From: CAVSCD01 sp963726335
GTDB lineage: Bacteria > Acidobacteriota > Aminicenantia > Aminicenantales > UBA8522
DNA length: 64,000 nucleotides
Direction of reading: 5' to 3'
Assembly: GCA_963726335.1 (NCBI GenBank)
Contig: CAVSCD010000004.1
Coordinates: 434,001 to 498,000, forward strand
Both the position numbers and the translations under genes were made by a program. The notes below the pieces were generated by a model that was given only the letters and a program-made list of their open reading frames with translations, had not been told where the DNA came from and did not search any database. Shown here piece by piece: positions 33,777 to 42,136 of the stretch. The stretch's first letter is position 1. The number at the start of each line of letters is the position of its first letter.

Positions 33777-34277
33777 ATGAACATCCCGGGGTTTCTGGTC
33801 TTGATCGGCGTTTCCTTCTGCCTGTCCCGGCAGGTCTCGACACCTCAGGACATCCCCGAGATCTCTTCCCGGGAAGCTTACGAGATGATCATCAAAGACC
33901 CGGCGATCCGGCTGGTCGATGTGCGAAGCATCGCCGAATACTATTTCGTCGGACATCCGGAGATGGCCGCCAACGTGCCGTTCGCTTTCTGGGATGAGAA
34001 ATCGCAAACCCTTGTGCCCAACGACCATTTCCTCGAAGACATCAAGGCGCGATACAAGCCGGAAGAAGCCCTGATCTTTATCTGCCGGAGCGGCGGCCGC
34101 AGCCTGAAAGCCGCCCGGCAGGTCCGCGAGGCCGGGTTTTCCAAGGTCAGCAGCGTCAAGGACAGCTTCGAAGGCGAACCGGACGCCCGGGGTTACAGGA
34201 CCGTGAACGGCTGGAAGAACTCCGGGCTCCCGTATGCTTACACGGTCAGAAAGGAACTCGTCTACCGATGGCCATGA
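33777..34277 (+). CDS. Exported rhodanese-domain protein
   Basis: A 166-residue protein with a short hydrophobic N-terminus (1-17) and a rhodanese fold. LVDVRSIAEYYFVGHPEMAANVPF is the CH2A-like start, and the active-site loop ICRSGGRS has Cys103. The CRSGGRS loop is the sulfurtransferase/phosphatase-type signature of single-domain rhodaneses. It probably transfers sulfane sulfur outside the inner membrane. The start has a GAGGAGAGG site. Its last 10 bases overlap the next gene (ATG 34268), so the two are translationally coupled. Confidence 0.85.
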   Translation: MNIPGFLVLIGVSFCLSRQVSTPQDIPEISSREAYEMIIKDPAIRLVDVRSIAEYYFVGHPEMAANVPFAFWDEKSQTLVPNDHFLEDIKARYKPEEALIFICRSGGRSLKAARQVREAGFSKVSSVKDSFEGEPDARGYRTVNGWKNSGLPYAYTVRKELVYRWP

Positions 34278-35041
34278 CCCCTCCGTCTTCAGACTCTCCT
34301 TTTCGTCACGAGATCCCGTTCACGGTCCGCGCCAGCGAGGCCGGGGCGTCCGGCGTCATCCGTCTGGCCCGCTTTCTGGACTACTTCCAGGAAGCGGCCG
34401 GCGAGCATGCCGGACTGCTGGGCGTATCGGTCCACGAGCTCCTCAAGCAGAAGCTCACCTGGGTCCTGTCCAGATACCATGTCCAGTTCAACCGGTATCC
34501 GCTCTGGGGAGAGACGGTCCGGATGAGGACCTGGCCCTCGACCCGCCGGCATCTCTTCGCCCTCAGGGAGTTCCAGGCGGTCGACGCCGGGGGTGAGGTC
34601 ATCGCCCGGGGCACCAGCTCCTGGATGGTGATCGACCTCGCCACCAAGAAGCCCGTCAGGCTCGACGAGCGCTTGGGAGGCTTTCCGCAGGATCCCACCC
34701 GGGCGCTGGCCGACGAATTCCCGTCCCTGCCCATCCTGACCCGGACCGATTTCGAGCGGACCTTTTTCGTCCGCCAGGGCGACCTGGACTGGAACAGGCA
34801 CGCCAACCACGTGGTCTACATCGAATGGGCCGCCGAAGCGGCGCCGCCGGACATCGTCACCGGCTTCAGGCCGGCCGAGATCGAAGCCGATTATCGCGGT
34901 GAAGCGCGCTACGGGGACGTGGTCCATTCCCGGGTCGAAGCCGCTCCGGCCGCCGCCGGGCCGGCTTTCATCCACCAGGTTGTCAGGGAGAAAGACGGGA
35001 TGGAACTGGCGCGCCTCAGGACCGTCTGGATGAAGGCCTGA
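34268..35041 (+). CDS. Acyl-ACP thioesterase (FatA/FatB-like double hotdog)
   Basis: A 257-residue cytoplasmic protein with two hotdog halves. The first half has LARFLDYFQEAAGEHA and LTWVLSRYHVQFNRYPLWGE. The second has VRQGDLDWNRHANHVVYIEWA, the conserved D-x-N-x-H-x-N-x-x-Y active-site strand of the acyl-ACP thioesterase family. It should hydrolyse acyl-ACP to free fatty acids or shape membrane lipids. The length is typical of bacterial members. It overlaps the rhodanese stop, and the chromosome later carries an acyl-CoA synthetase at 53178. Confidence 0.88.
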   Translation: MAMTPPSSDSPFRHEIPFTVRASEAGASGVIRLARFLDYFQEAAGEHAGLLGVSVHELLKQKLTWVLSRYHVQFNRYPLWGETVRMRTWPSTRRHLFALREFQAVDAGGEVIARGTSSWMVIDLATKKPVRLDERLGGFPQDPTRALADEFPSLPILTRTDFERTFFVRQGDLDWNRHANHVVYIEWAAEAAPPDIVTGFRPAEIEADYRGEARYGDVVHSRVEAAPAAAGPAFIHQVVREKDGMELARLRTVWMKA

Positions 35042-35158
35042 GGACTTCGTCCTTCCGGCCAGGCCGCTATTTGTGATTTTCCCGAAGATAAGCTAACCTA
35101 ACCTCCTTGTCCGGTCAGCCTTCGCCCGAATGACCGGGGCATCGCCCGAGGAGTGAAT

Positions 35159-36883
35159 ATGAAGGGAAGCGGCTCGAAAAAATGGCTGGCCGGCGGAGCG
35201 GCGCTCCTGTTGGCCGCGCTCCTGGCGCCGGCCCAGCCGGACGGCCCGGCCGACCTGATTCTTCTTCATGGTAAAATCGTCACCGTTGACAAAGACAACC
35301 CTTCTGCCCAGGCGCTCGCCGTGCGGGGAGACAAGATCGTGGCGGTCGGGACCGATGCCGAGATCGAGCGCTACGCCGGCAAGACATCGCGCATCATCGA
35401 CCTCCGGGGACGTCTGGTCACGCCTGGTTTCATCGACAGCCACGCTCATTTCACGGGCATCGGCGAAGCCCGGCTGGTACTGGACCTCACCAAGGCGAAA
35501 AACTGGGAGGGGATCGTGGCCATGGTGGCCGCGGCGGCCCGGACGGCCAAGCCCGGCGATTGGATCCTGGGCCGGGGTTGGCACCAGGAAAAATGGGACA
35601 AAAGGCCCGCGCCGAACATCGACGGCTTGCCGTTCCACCATGAGCTCAGCCGGGTGTCGCCGGATAATCCCGTCCTCCTGACCCACGCCAGCGGACATTC
35701 CTCGCTGGCCAACGCCAAAGCCATGGAACTCGCGGGAATCAGCGCCGAAACGCCGGACTCCCCTGGGGGTGAAATCGTCAGGGATAAGCAGGGAAACCCG
35801 ATCGGCGCCTTCAGGGAAACCGCCCAGGGCCTGGTTGAACGCTCTCAAGCCGAGTCCCGGAGGAAACGCACGCCCGCCGAGCGGGAGGCCGACGAGATCG
35901 AGTTGATCAAGCTGGCGGCCGAGGAATGCCTGTCCAAGGGGATCACGAGCTTTCATGACGCCGGAGCGTCCTACGGTACGATCGACATCTATAAGATGCT
36001 GGCTGAGCAAGGCCGCCTCGGCGTCCGTCTCTATGCCATGATCAGCACCTCGGACCTGTTCCTCGGCGGCAAGCTCACTCAATACCGGATCATCGGCGCC
36101 GGCGAGAACCACCTGACCGTCCGCTCCGTCAAGCTTCTTATCGACGGAGCCCTGGGAGCCCACGGCGCCTGGATGCTGGAGCCCTATGCGGACCTGCCGG
36201 GGTCGACCGGCCTCAATACGCTCCCCGTCAAAGCGATGAAACGGGCCGCCCGCCTGGCGATAGAAAACGACTTCCAAGTCTGCACCCATGCCATCGGTGA
36301 CCGGGCGAACCGGGAGACGCTCGATATCTACGAGGAGGCGTTCGCCGCCCACCCGGACAAAAAGGACCTCCGCTGGCGCATCGAGCATGCCCAGCATCTC
36401 GATCCGGCCGACATCCCGCGCTTCAACCGCCTGGGTATCATCGCGGCGATGCAGGGGATCCACTGCACGTCCGACGGACCGTGGGTCATCGGCAAGATCG
36501 GCGAACAGCGCGCCCGGACCGGCGCCTATGTCTGGCGGGATCTCATCAGGACGGGCGCCGTCATTTCGAACGGCACGGACGCCCCGGTCGAGGACGTCGA
36601 CCCCATCCCCGGCTTTTATGCGAGCGTCAGCCGCCGAATGAATGACGGCCGGCCCTTTTTCCCGGAGCAGCGACTGACGCGGGAGGAAGCGCTCGCGTCC
36701 TACACCATCAACGGCGCCTACGCGGGCTTCCAGGAAGATATCCTGGGCTCGCTTGCCCCGGGCAAGCTGGCCGATATCACGGTCCTGTCGAAGGACATCA
36801 TGACGATCCCGGAAGACGAAATCCTCACGGCCTCGGTCGTGATGACGATCGTCGGCGGACGCGTACTTTATCAAAGACCATGA
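35159..36883 (+). CDS. Exported amidohydrolase (YtcJ/Amidohydro_3-like)
   Basis: A 574-residue protein with signal peptide (KKWLAGGAALLLAALLAPAQ) and a metal-dependent amidohydrolase barrel. ADLILLHGKIVTVD is the N-terminal beta sandwich. GFIDSHAHFTG is the HxH metal site. Later motifs are VCTHAIGDRANRETLD, WRIEHAQHLDPADIPR and SNGTDAPVEDVDPIPGFYA, with PGKLADITVLSKD at the end. The order matches the YtcJ-type N-substituted formamide deformylase family; the true substrate is unknown. ATG 35159 after GAGGAG is preferred to the GTG at 35153. The PurF-like gene follows after 9 nt. Confidence 0.88.
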   Translation: MKGSGSKKWLAGGAALLLAALLAPAQPDGPADLILLHGKIVTVDKDNPSAQALAVRGDKIVAVGTDAEIERYAGKTSRIIDLRGRLVTPGFIDSHAHFTGIGEARLVLDLTKAKNWEGIVAMVAAAARTAKPGDWILGRGWHQEKWDKRPAPNIDGLPFHHELSRVSPDNPVLLTHASGHSSLANAKAMELAGISAETPDSPGGEIVRDKQGNPIGAFRETAQGLVERSQAESRRKRTPAEREADEIELIKLAAEECLSKGITSFHDAGASYGTIDIYKMLAEQGRLGVRLYAMISTSDLFLGGKLTQYRIIGAGENHLTVRSVKLLIDGALGAHGAWMLEPYADLPGSTGLNTLPVKAMKRAARLAIENDFQVCTHAIGDRANRETLDIYEEAFAAHPDKKDLRWRIEHAQHLDPADIPRFNRLGIIAAMQGIHCTSDGPWVIGKIGEQRARTGAYVWRDLIRTGAVISNGTDAPVEDVDPIPGFYASVSRRMNDGRPFFPEQRLTREEALASYTINGAYAGFQEDILGSLAPGKLADITVLSKDIMTIPEDEILTASVVMTIVGGRVLYQRP

Positions 36884-36892
36884 GGTGAGCGA

Positions 36893-38317
36893 ATGGGCGG
36901 TTTCTTCGGCGTGGCATCGAAAGGCGACTGCGTCGGCGACGTTTTCTACGGCACGGACTATCATTCGCACCTGGGGACCCGGCGCGGCGGGCTGGCGGTG
37001 TTCGGGCCCGACGGGTTCGCCCGGGTGATCCACAACATCGAGAACGACCAATTCCGCTCGAAGTTCGACTCCGACCTGGGCGGTCTGCACGGGCGGAGCG
37101 GCATCGGGGTCATCAGCGACACGGACAGCCAGCCTCTACTCATCCAGTCCCATCTCGGCCGGTACGCGATCGCCACCGTGGGGGCCGTCAAGAACGCCGA
37201 ACAGCTCATCGCCCGGGCTTACAAGAGCCGGCGCGTTCATTTCTCCGAGATCAGCGGCGGCGGTGTCAGCCCGACGGAGCTCGTGGCCTCGATCATCGAC
37301 CAGGAGGAATCTTTCGAGGCGGGGATCGGTGCGGTTCAGGAGCTTGTCCAGGGTTCGTGCTCGTTGCTCCTGCTTACGGAAAAGGGCATCTACGCCGGCC
37401 GCGACAGGTGGGGCCGGACCCCCGTGATTCTCGGGCAAAACCAAACGGGCTGGGCGGCGGCCATGGAGACCTGCGCCTTCCCCAACCTGGGCTACTCCGT
37501 CGAGAGGGACCTGGGCCCCGGCGAGACCGTGCTGCTCACGGCGGACGGTTTCGAGCAGCGCCTCGCTCCCCGCGACGGCCTCCAGATCTGCGCCTTTCTC
37601 TGGGTATACTACGGTTTCCCCGCTTCGAGCTACGAGGGAATCAACGTGGAGTGGGCCCGCAACCGGTGCGGCACGTTTCTGGCCAGACGCCACCCCGCGG
37701 CCGTCGATTTCGTGGCCGGCATCCCCGACTCGGGGATCGGCCACGGCCTGGGGTTCGCCGCCGAGGCCCGGCTTCCCTTCAGGCGGCCCTTCGTGAAATA
37801 CACGCCGACCTGGGCGCGAAGCTTCATGCCCCAAACCCAGTCCGTGCGGGAGCTGGTCGCCAAGATGAAGCTGATCCCGGTCCGGGAGCTGATCGCCGGC
37901 CAGAGGTTCCTGTTCTGCGAGGACTCGATCGTCCGCGGCACGCAGCTCAGGGACACGATCCAGAGGCTCTACGACGCCGGCGCCCTGGAAATCCACATGC
38001 GGCCGGCCTGTCCGCCTCTTGTCTATGGCTGCAAGTTCCTGAATTTCTCGACTTCCAAGTCGGAGATGGACCTCGCCGCCCGCAGGGCCATCCGCGAGCT
38101 CGAGGGCGAGGACGTGGGCGACCTCGCCGACTACACCCGGCCGGAAAGCGAAAAATACCGGGCCATGGAGGAGAGGATCCGGGGCCGCCTCAACCTGACC
38201 TCGCTGAAGTACCAGCATTTAAGCGACCTCGTCGCCGCCATCGGCCTGCCCAAAGAGAAGGTCTGCACGTATTGCTGGGACGGAGAGGAGTCCGGCCAGA
38301 AGCGCATCCCGTTCTAG
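36893..38317 (+). CDS. PurF-like amidophosphoribosyltransferase lacking the N-terminal catalytic cysteine
   Basis: A 474-residue protein with the overall PurF design: an N-terminal Ntn glutaminase-like domain (YHSHLGTRRGGLAVFG; about 1-250) and a C-terminal phosphoribosyltransferase with the PRPP loop EDSIVRGTQLRDT starting near 343. PurF releases ammonia from glutamine with a cysteine placed directly after the initiator methionine. Here the start is MGGFFGVASKGDC, with glycine in that place and the first cysteine at 13. The glutaminase is therefore probably inactive or re-engineered, and the enzyme may use free ammonia or act on something else. The TAG stop is the first codon of a repeat remnant. 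Context gives no other purine gene. Confidence 0.82.
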   Translation: MGGFFGVASKGDCVGDVFYGTDYHSHLGTRRGGLAVFGPDGFARVIHNIENDQFRSKFDSDLGGLHGRSGIGVISDTDSQPLLIQSHLGRYAIATVGAVKNAEQLIARAYKSRRVHFSEISGGGVSPTELVASIIDQEESFEAGIGAVQELVQGSCSLLLLTEKGIYAGRDRWGRTPVILGQNQTGWAAAMETCAFPNLGYSVERDLGPGETVLLTADGFEQRLAPRDGLQICAFLWVYYGFPASSYEGINVEWARNRCGTFLARRHPAAVDFVAGIPDSGIGHGLGFAAEARLPFRRPFVKYTPTWARSFMPQTQSVRELVAKMKLIPVRELIAGQRFLFCEDSIVRGTQLRDTIQRLYDAGALEIHMRPACPPLVYGCKFLNFSTSKSEMDLAARRAIRELEGEDVGDLADYTRPESEKYRAMEERIRGRLNLTSLKYQHLSDLVAAIGLPKEKVCTYCWDGEESGQKRIPF

Positions 38318-38365
38318 TGTCCCGTCCCGTGAATCGCCTGCCGAAGTCCTCCGCGGCGGCGCGTC
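38315..38365. mobile_element. Remnant of a family 2 repeat at the PurF-like gene stop
   Basis: TAGTGTCCCGTC followed by CCGTGAATCGCCTGCCGAAG aligns with the left end of the element at 39914-40118, with scattered differences, and then the similarity is lost. The first three bases are the stop codon of the PurF-like gene. It is probably a decayed or truncated copy. The remaining 38366-38456 has no other feature except a possible -10 box near 38444. Confidence 0.5.
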
Positions 38366-38456
38366 GTCTTGCCCCCTTGAAGACCGGGCCCAAAACGAGG
38401 GCCACACTGGCCGGCTCGACTTTTCTTTTAGACGGTTTTGGTGTAATTTTATTCAT

Positions 38457-38972
38457 ATGAGCCGCCGGCTCCTCGCACCCGCTTTGGCTTTCCTCCTCCT
38501 GGCGCCCGCGGCCTGCCGAAAGGAGAGCGAAACCCGCGGCGTTCTCGAGACCGTAAAGACGCTGGCGCGGCTCGCCGAGCAAAAGGACATCGAGGCCTTC
38601 ATGGCCGCTATCGGCGACGACTACTCCGATTTCGAAGGCCGCGACAAGGCCGGTCTCAGGGGTCTTCTGGAGGGCTATTTCGCCGCGCGCACGGGCATCG
38701 TCGTCCACCGGCTCGGAGCGCGGGTGGAATTCCCGGAACCGGCCCGGGCCGACCTCCAGACGGACGTCGCGCTGTCATCCGGAGCCGCCGAGGCTCTGAG
38801 GCGGCTGGTGAAACTATCTCCCGACCTCTACCGGCTCAAGGTCGAGCTCAGCCGTGCCCCGGACCGTTGGCTCGTCCGATACGCCGAGTGGCGGGCCATC
38901 GGCGTCACCGAGGTCCTTCCGGAATCCCTCGGACCCCTCAAGGTCCTGTTGCCAAATCTAATGTCGGAGTGA
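38457..38972 (+). CDS. Lipoprotein of unknown function
   Basis: A 171-residue protein with a lipobox (LLLAPAAC, Cys20). The mature domain, VLETVKTLARLAEQKDIEAF and IGDDYSDFEGRDKAGLRGLL, resembles an NTF2-like/SnoaL-type fold, a cone-shaped domain common in bacterial lipoproteins. No ribosome site precedes ATG 38457, and TAATTT (38444-38449) lies 7 nt upstream, so the message may be leaderless, although the -35 box is poor. The stop is 8 nt before the thioredoxin-reductase-like gene, so they are probably cotranscribed. Confidence 0.72.
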   Translation: MSRRLLAPALAFLLLAPAACRKESETRGVLETVKTLARLAEQKDIEAFMAAIGDDYSDFEGRDKAGLRGLLEGYFAARTGIVVHRLGARVEFPEPARADLQTDVALSSGAAEALRRLVKLSPDLYRLKVELSRAPDRWLVRYAEWRAIGVTEVLPESLGPLKVLLPNLMSE

Positions 38973-38980
38973 GACAAATC

Positions 38981-39916
38981 ATGACCGAATCCTCAGCCCA
39001 GCCTTCTAACAGAACATGCGAGATCCTCATCGTCGGCGGCGGCCCGGCGGGGGCGACGGCCGCGATCTACACGGCCCGCGCCGGCCGGACCACGATCCTC
39101 CTCGAGGGCCGAGGTTCGTCACGCCTGGGGATCGGCTACACCATCGAAAACTATCCCGGGAGCGGTCCCGTCAACAGCCTGGAGCTCCTCGGCAAGTTCC
39201 GGTCCCAGGCCCGGGAATTCGGCGCGGAGGTCATCGCCGAGGACGCCATCGACTTCGATTTTTCGGGACCGACGAAATACGTCGTCACCCGCGAACGGCT
39301 GTACGAAGCCAAGGCCGTCATCCTCGCCGCCGGCAAGCCGGTGAGGCGGGAGCGCATGGTCCCGGGCGAGGAGAGGCTCATCGGCCAGGGGGTCAGCTAC
39401 TGCGCCACGTGCGACGGTCCGCTTTACCGGGGCCAGCCCGTGTCCGCGCTGGGGGCGTCGGCCGATGCCGCCGAGGAAGTGCTCGCGCTTCACGGCATGG
39501 GTTGCCGGGTTCATTGGATTCCGGGTGCGGGCCGGCCGTCCACGGTCCCCGGCGAGATGCTCGAGGAGATGCGGCGGAAGGACATCCCCGTGCACTGGGG
39601 GGCCAAGGTCAAAGAGATCATCGGCGAAAAGACCGTCGAGGGACTGAAGCTCGAGGCCGACGGAAAAGTGGAGATTGTCCAGACCGTCGCGCTGTTCATC
39701 TTCCGGGAGGCCCTCACCTCGTCGTTGTTCACCAAGACGGGGCTCGCGCTCGACCATGGACAGTGCCTGGCCGTCGACCGCCGCCAGCGGACGAGCCTGG
39801 AGGGCGTCTACGCCGCCGGGGATATCACCTGCGGGGGAATGCAGGTGGTCACCGCGGCCGGCGAAGGGGCCGTGGCCGGCATGCAGGCCATCGTGTACGT
39901 GCGAAAGCTGTCCTAG
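38981..39916 (+). CDS. Thioredoxin-reductase-like flavoprotein with degenerate NADPH site
   Basis: A 311-residue flavoprotein of the thioredoxin reductase fold: FAD site GGGPAG (19-24), redox pair Cys141/Cys144 in SYCATCDGPLYRG, and a C-terminal VYAAGDITCGGMQVVTAAGEG FAD loop. The NADPH half is unusual: where TrxB has GGGxSA and HRR, this protein has SALGASADAAEEV and VHWIPGAGR. That suggests another electron donor such as ferredoxin, or a non-thioredoxin role. ATG 38981 is used; the frame upstream overlaps the lipoprotein gene. Its TAG stop is the end of a family 2 repeat. Confidence 0.8.
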   Translation: MTESSAQPSNRTCEILIVGGGPAGATAAIYTARAGRTTILLEGRGSSRLGIGYTIENYPGSGPVNSLELLGKFRSQAREFGAEVIAEDAIDFDFSGPTKYVVTRERLYEAKAVILAAGKPVRRERMVPGEERLIGQGVSYCATCDGPLYRGQPVSALGASADAAEEVLALHGMGCRVHWIPGAGRPSTVPGEMLEEMRRKDIPVHWGAKVKEIIGEKTVEGLKLEADGKVEIVQTVALFIFREALTSSLFTKTGLALDHGQCLAVDRRQRTSLEGVYAAGDITCGGMQVVTAAGEGAVAGMQAIVYVRKLS

Positions 39917-40118
39917 TGTCCCGTCTCGTAAATTCCTTTCCAAAGTCCTCAGCAGAGACGGTACACTTCCAGGGGGGAGTCAAGCTCCCCCCTCGGCGCT
40001 TCGTTTCACTCCGCTGACCCCCTGAGGGGAACGACGCCGTCCCCCTCAAACTCCCCTGCGGTGGTGCGTCTTCTTTGCTTTTGTTAGAAAGCCAAGTTAT
40101 TTACGGGACGCACCACTA
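39914..40118. mobile_element. MITE-like element, family 2 copy C (overlaps the TrxB-like stop)
   Basis: A 205-nt TA-bounded element, roughly 90% identical to the inverted copy at 62178-62381. The left end is TAGTGTCCCGTCTCGTAA, and the right end read inward is TAGTGGTGCGTCCCGTAAA. Each end is also a hairpin (for example GGTGGTGCGTC pairs with GACGCACCAC). The middle holds GGGGGGAGTCAAGCTCCCCC and CCCCCTGAGGGG stems. The first TAG is the stop of the TrxB-like gene. It is noncoding. It also lies 15 nt from the sigma factor's stop, so it may insulate convergent transcripts. Confidence 0.75.
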
Positions 40119-40133
40119 GGCGTTTCCGGCGCT

Positions 40134-41576
40134 TCAGGAGAAGCTGCGGAGCTTGCCGCAGAACGCGGGGTCCTGGAGCTTGCGGAGGGCCTTGGCCTCG
40201 ATCTGGCGGATCCTTTCCCGAGTGACCTGAAGCCTGTCGCCCACCTCTTCGAGCGTGTGATCGCCGCATTCGCCCAGGCCGAATCGCAGCCGGATGACTT
40301 CGGCCTCGCGGTCGGTGAGGCACTTCAGGGCTTCCTGGATATGCTCCCGCAGGCTGGCATGGATGACCGTATCCGGGGGAGAGGGGATGCGCTTGTCCTC
40401 GATGAATTCGCCGAGATGACTCCCGCCGTTTTCGCCCACGGGCAGCTCGAAGGAAACCGCGTCCTGGGTCGTCTGCAGGATCTCCCGGACCTTCTTCAGC
40501 GGGAGACCCAGCTTCTGCCCGATCTCCTCGACGGTGGGTTCGCGGCCGTGATCTTTGATGTAGGACTGGTTGAGCTTGGCCAGCCGCTGGAGAGTCTCGC
40601 TCATGTGAACGGGGATGCGGATCGTCCGGGACTGGTCCGAGATGGCGCGGGTGATGGCCTGCCGGACCCACCAAGTCGCGTAGGTCGAGAACTTGTGACC
40701 CAGATGGTAATTGTACTTGTCCACGGCGCGCATCAGCCCGATGTTGCCTTCCTGGATCAGGTCGAGGAACTGCAGTCCCCGGTTCTGGTATTTCTTGGCG
40801 ATGGACACGACCAGACGGAGGTTGGCGGCGACGAGCTCTTTCTTGGCGGATTTGGCGTCGCGCCGGGCCTCGGTGATCTGGCGCAGAACCGTTTTCATGG
40901 CGACGGACCGGCGCTTGGAACTGGAGGCGATCGTCGACCTGAGCCGGCTCACCACGGAAGCCGTCAGGCGCTCCACGAAGTCCGGCTTCAGGTTGAGTCC
41001 CTTGATCAGCTTGATCAGCCGGGCCAGCTCACGGTCGCGGGCTCGCTTGGACCCGTTCTTTGCCGGGAGGTCGGCCAGCTTCCGGCTCGAGTCTTCGATC
41101 GACCGGAGACGTCTCAACGCGGAACGGTAGAACCTCTCGAACCCGCCGTCCTCGGGATCAACTTCGCTCATGTCCAGGTAATTGCGGCAAGAGCCCGGGT
41201 CGCTTCTGAGGACCGAGGCCATCTCCAGGATCTCATCGACCAGGAAGGACGTCTGGAACAATCCCTTCCAAACCCTCAGCCAGCCTTCCTCGATGCGGCG
41301 AGCCAGTCCCAGCTCTCCTTCCCGCGTCAGGAGCATGACCCTGCCCATATCGCGGAGATAGACACGAACCAGGTCGGGATAATGGTCGACCCCTTTTGAC
41401 CTGGAAACGGCCGCATGGCCCGCGGCGGGACCGCGTAACCCCGGATGGCCGCTTTCCGCCATGCTCTTCGTGACGGCGTAAGGCGATTCCTGCCGCTCCT
41501 CGAAGAGAGCCTGCCCCTCGTCGTCTGCAGTCCTCAAGGCCAAAACCCCGGGACCATCTATGTTTAGAGGAAACAT
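40134..41576 (-). CDS. Primary-type sigma-70 factor (RpoD/RpoS-like)
   Basis: A 480-residue sigma factor. Region 1.2 is DLVRVYLRDMGRVMLLTREGE; a spacer of about 170 residues follows; region 2 has ELVAANLRLVVSIAKKYQNR, LIQEGNIGLMRAVDKYNY and FSTYATWWVRQAITRAI, which covers -10 recognition and melting. Region 3 has HGREPTVEEIGQKLGL and region 4 has TLEEVGDRLQVTRERIRQIEA for -35 recognition. Region 1.1 is short and unlike E. coli RpoD, so it could be the housekeeping factor or a close alternative one. The ATG has AAAGGAGCC upstream. A strong promoter and a structured leader precede it. Confidence 0.9.
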   Translation of the reverse strand: MFPLNIDGPGVLALRTADDEGQALFEERQESPYAVTKSMAESGHPGLRGPAAGHAAVSRSKGVDHYPDLVRVYLRDMGRVMLLTREGELGLARRIEEGWLRVWKGLFQTSFLVDEILEMASVLRSDPGSCRNYLDMSEVDPEDGGFERFYRSALRRLRSIEDSSRKLADLPAKNGSKRARDRELARLIKLIKGLNLKPDFVERLTASVVSRLRSTIASSSKRRSVAMKTVLRQITEARRDAKSAKKELVAANLRLVVSIAKKYQNRGLQFLDLIQEGNIGLMRAVDKYNYHLGHKFSTYATWWVRQAITRAISDQSRTIRIPVHMSETLQRLAKLNQSYIKDHGREPTVEEIGQKLGLPLKKVREILQTTQDAVSFELPVGENGGSHLGEFIEDKRIPSPPDTVIHASLREHIQEALKCLTDREAEVIRLRFGLGECGDHTLEEVGDRLQVTRERIRQIEAKALRKLQDPAFCGKLRSFS

Positions 41577-41657
41577 ATCGGCTCCTTTATTCCCGACTAT
41601 TTATATAGGATAACTAGGGCGTCATTCAGTTCGTTGCATTCTCTTGAAGAACTGGGT

Positions 41658-41734
41658 GCTGGCTGTAAGGGATCTAGCAAAAGGAGGGGTTCTGGGATGG
41701 CGGTACCCTGCCCAGCCAGCAAAACAGGAAACCC
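41658..41734 (-). ncRNA. Candidate structured leader RNA of the sigma-factor gene
   Basis: Read on the minus strand, GGGTT (41734-41730) pairs with AACCC (41691-41687), enclosing CTGGG (41715-41711) with CCCAG (41696-41692). An alternative perfect 8-bp pairing joins GCTGGCTG (41720-41713) to CAGCCAGC (41665-41658). The two structures share bases and so exclude each other. The leader starts just after the -10 box and runs about 158 nt to the start codon. Confidence 0.45.
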
Positions 41735-41740
41735 TATTAA

Positions 41741-41769
41741 TTTATAACATACTTTTCCGATATAATCAA
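41741..41769 (-). promoter_or_regulatory. Promoter of the sigma-factor gene
   Basis: On the minus strand TTGATT (41769-41764) and TATAAA (41746-41741) are 17 nt apart in an AT-rich island. It lies in the divergent 41577-42136 gap, whose remaining middle part (41770-42036) shows no gene or clear signal. Confidence 0.65.
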
Positions 41770-42036
41770 TAGATTTCATCGATTTAGTAGTAATTAACAC
41801 AGGCGCCTGCCAATGCGGCGCGTTTTCCCCTAATCGGCGCCGGCTCCGGAGACCCAAAATATGCGGCGATAGATGCGCCAGCGGGATGCACGGCGATAGC
41901 CTGCGCCCGGAACGACGAGGCTTCTCCTGGGATTCGTATCGTGTACGGGAAATTCCGTTAAGCCGACGCCAAAAAAGGACTCCAATTCCGGGGAGACATA
42001 GGGCCTATCGAGACAATTTTGGGGGTGATGCATCTC

Positions 42037-42065
42037 TTGCGCTTCCGTATTCGTGCTGTTATAGT
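42037..42065 (+). promoter_or_regulatory. Promoter for the second PilZ gene
   Basis: TTGCGC (42037-42042) and TATAGT (42060-42065) with 17-nt spacing, 72 nt upstream of ATG 42137. It directs transcription away from the sigma factor. Confidence 0.5.
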
Positions 42066-42136
42066 TATTTTCGGCTGCCGGGAGCTTGCCCTCCGGGCGG
42101 CGCGATTCCAATGGGAACCGGCGACGCACGACTAAA

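Noticed and set aside
41658..41734. c-di-GMP (GEMM) riboswitch before the sigma factor
   Set aside because: The conserved GEMM core and tetraloop receptor sequences could not be found; only generic alternative helices are supported.
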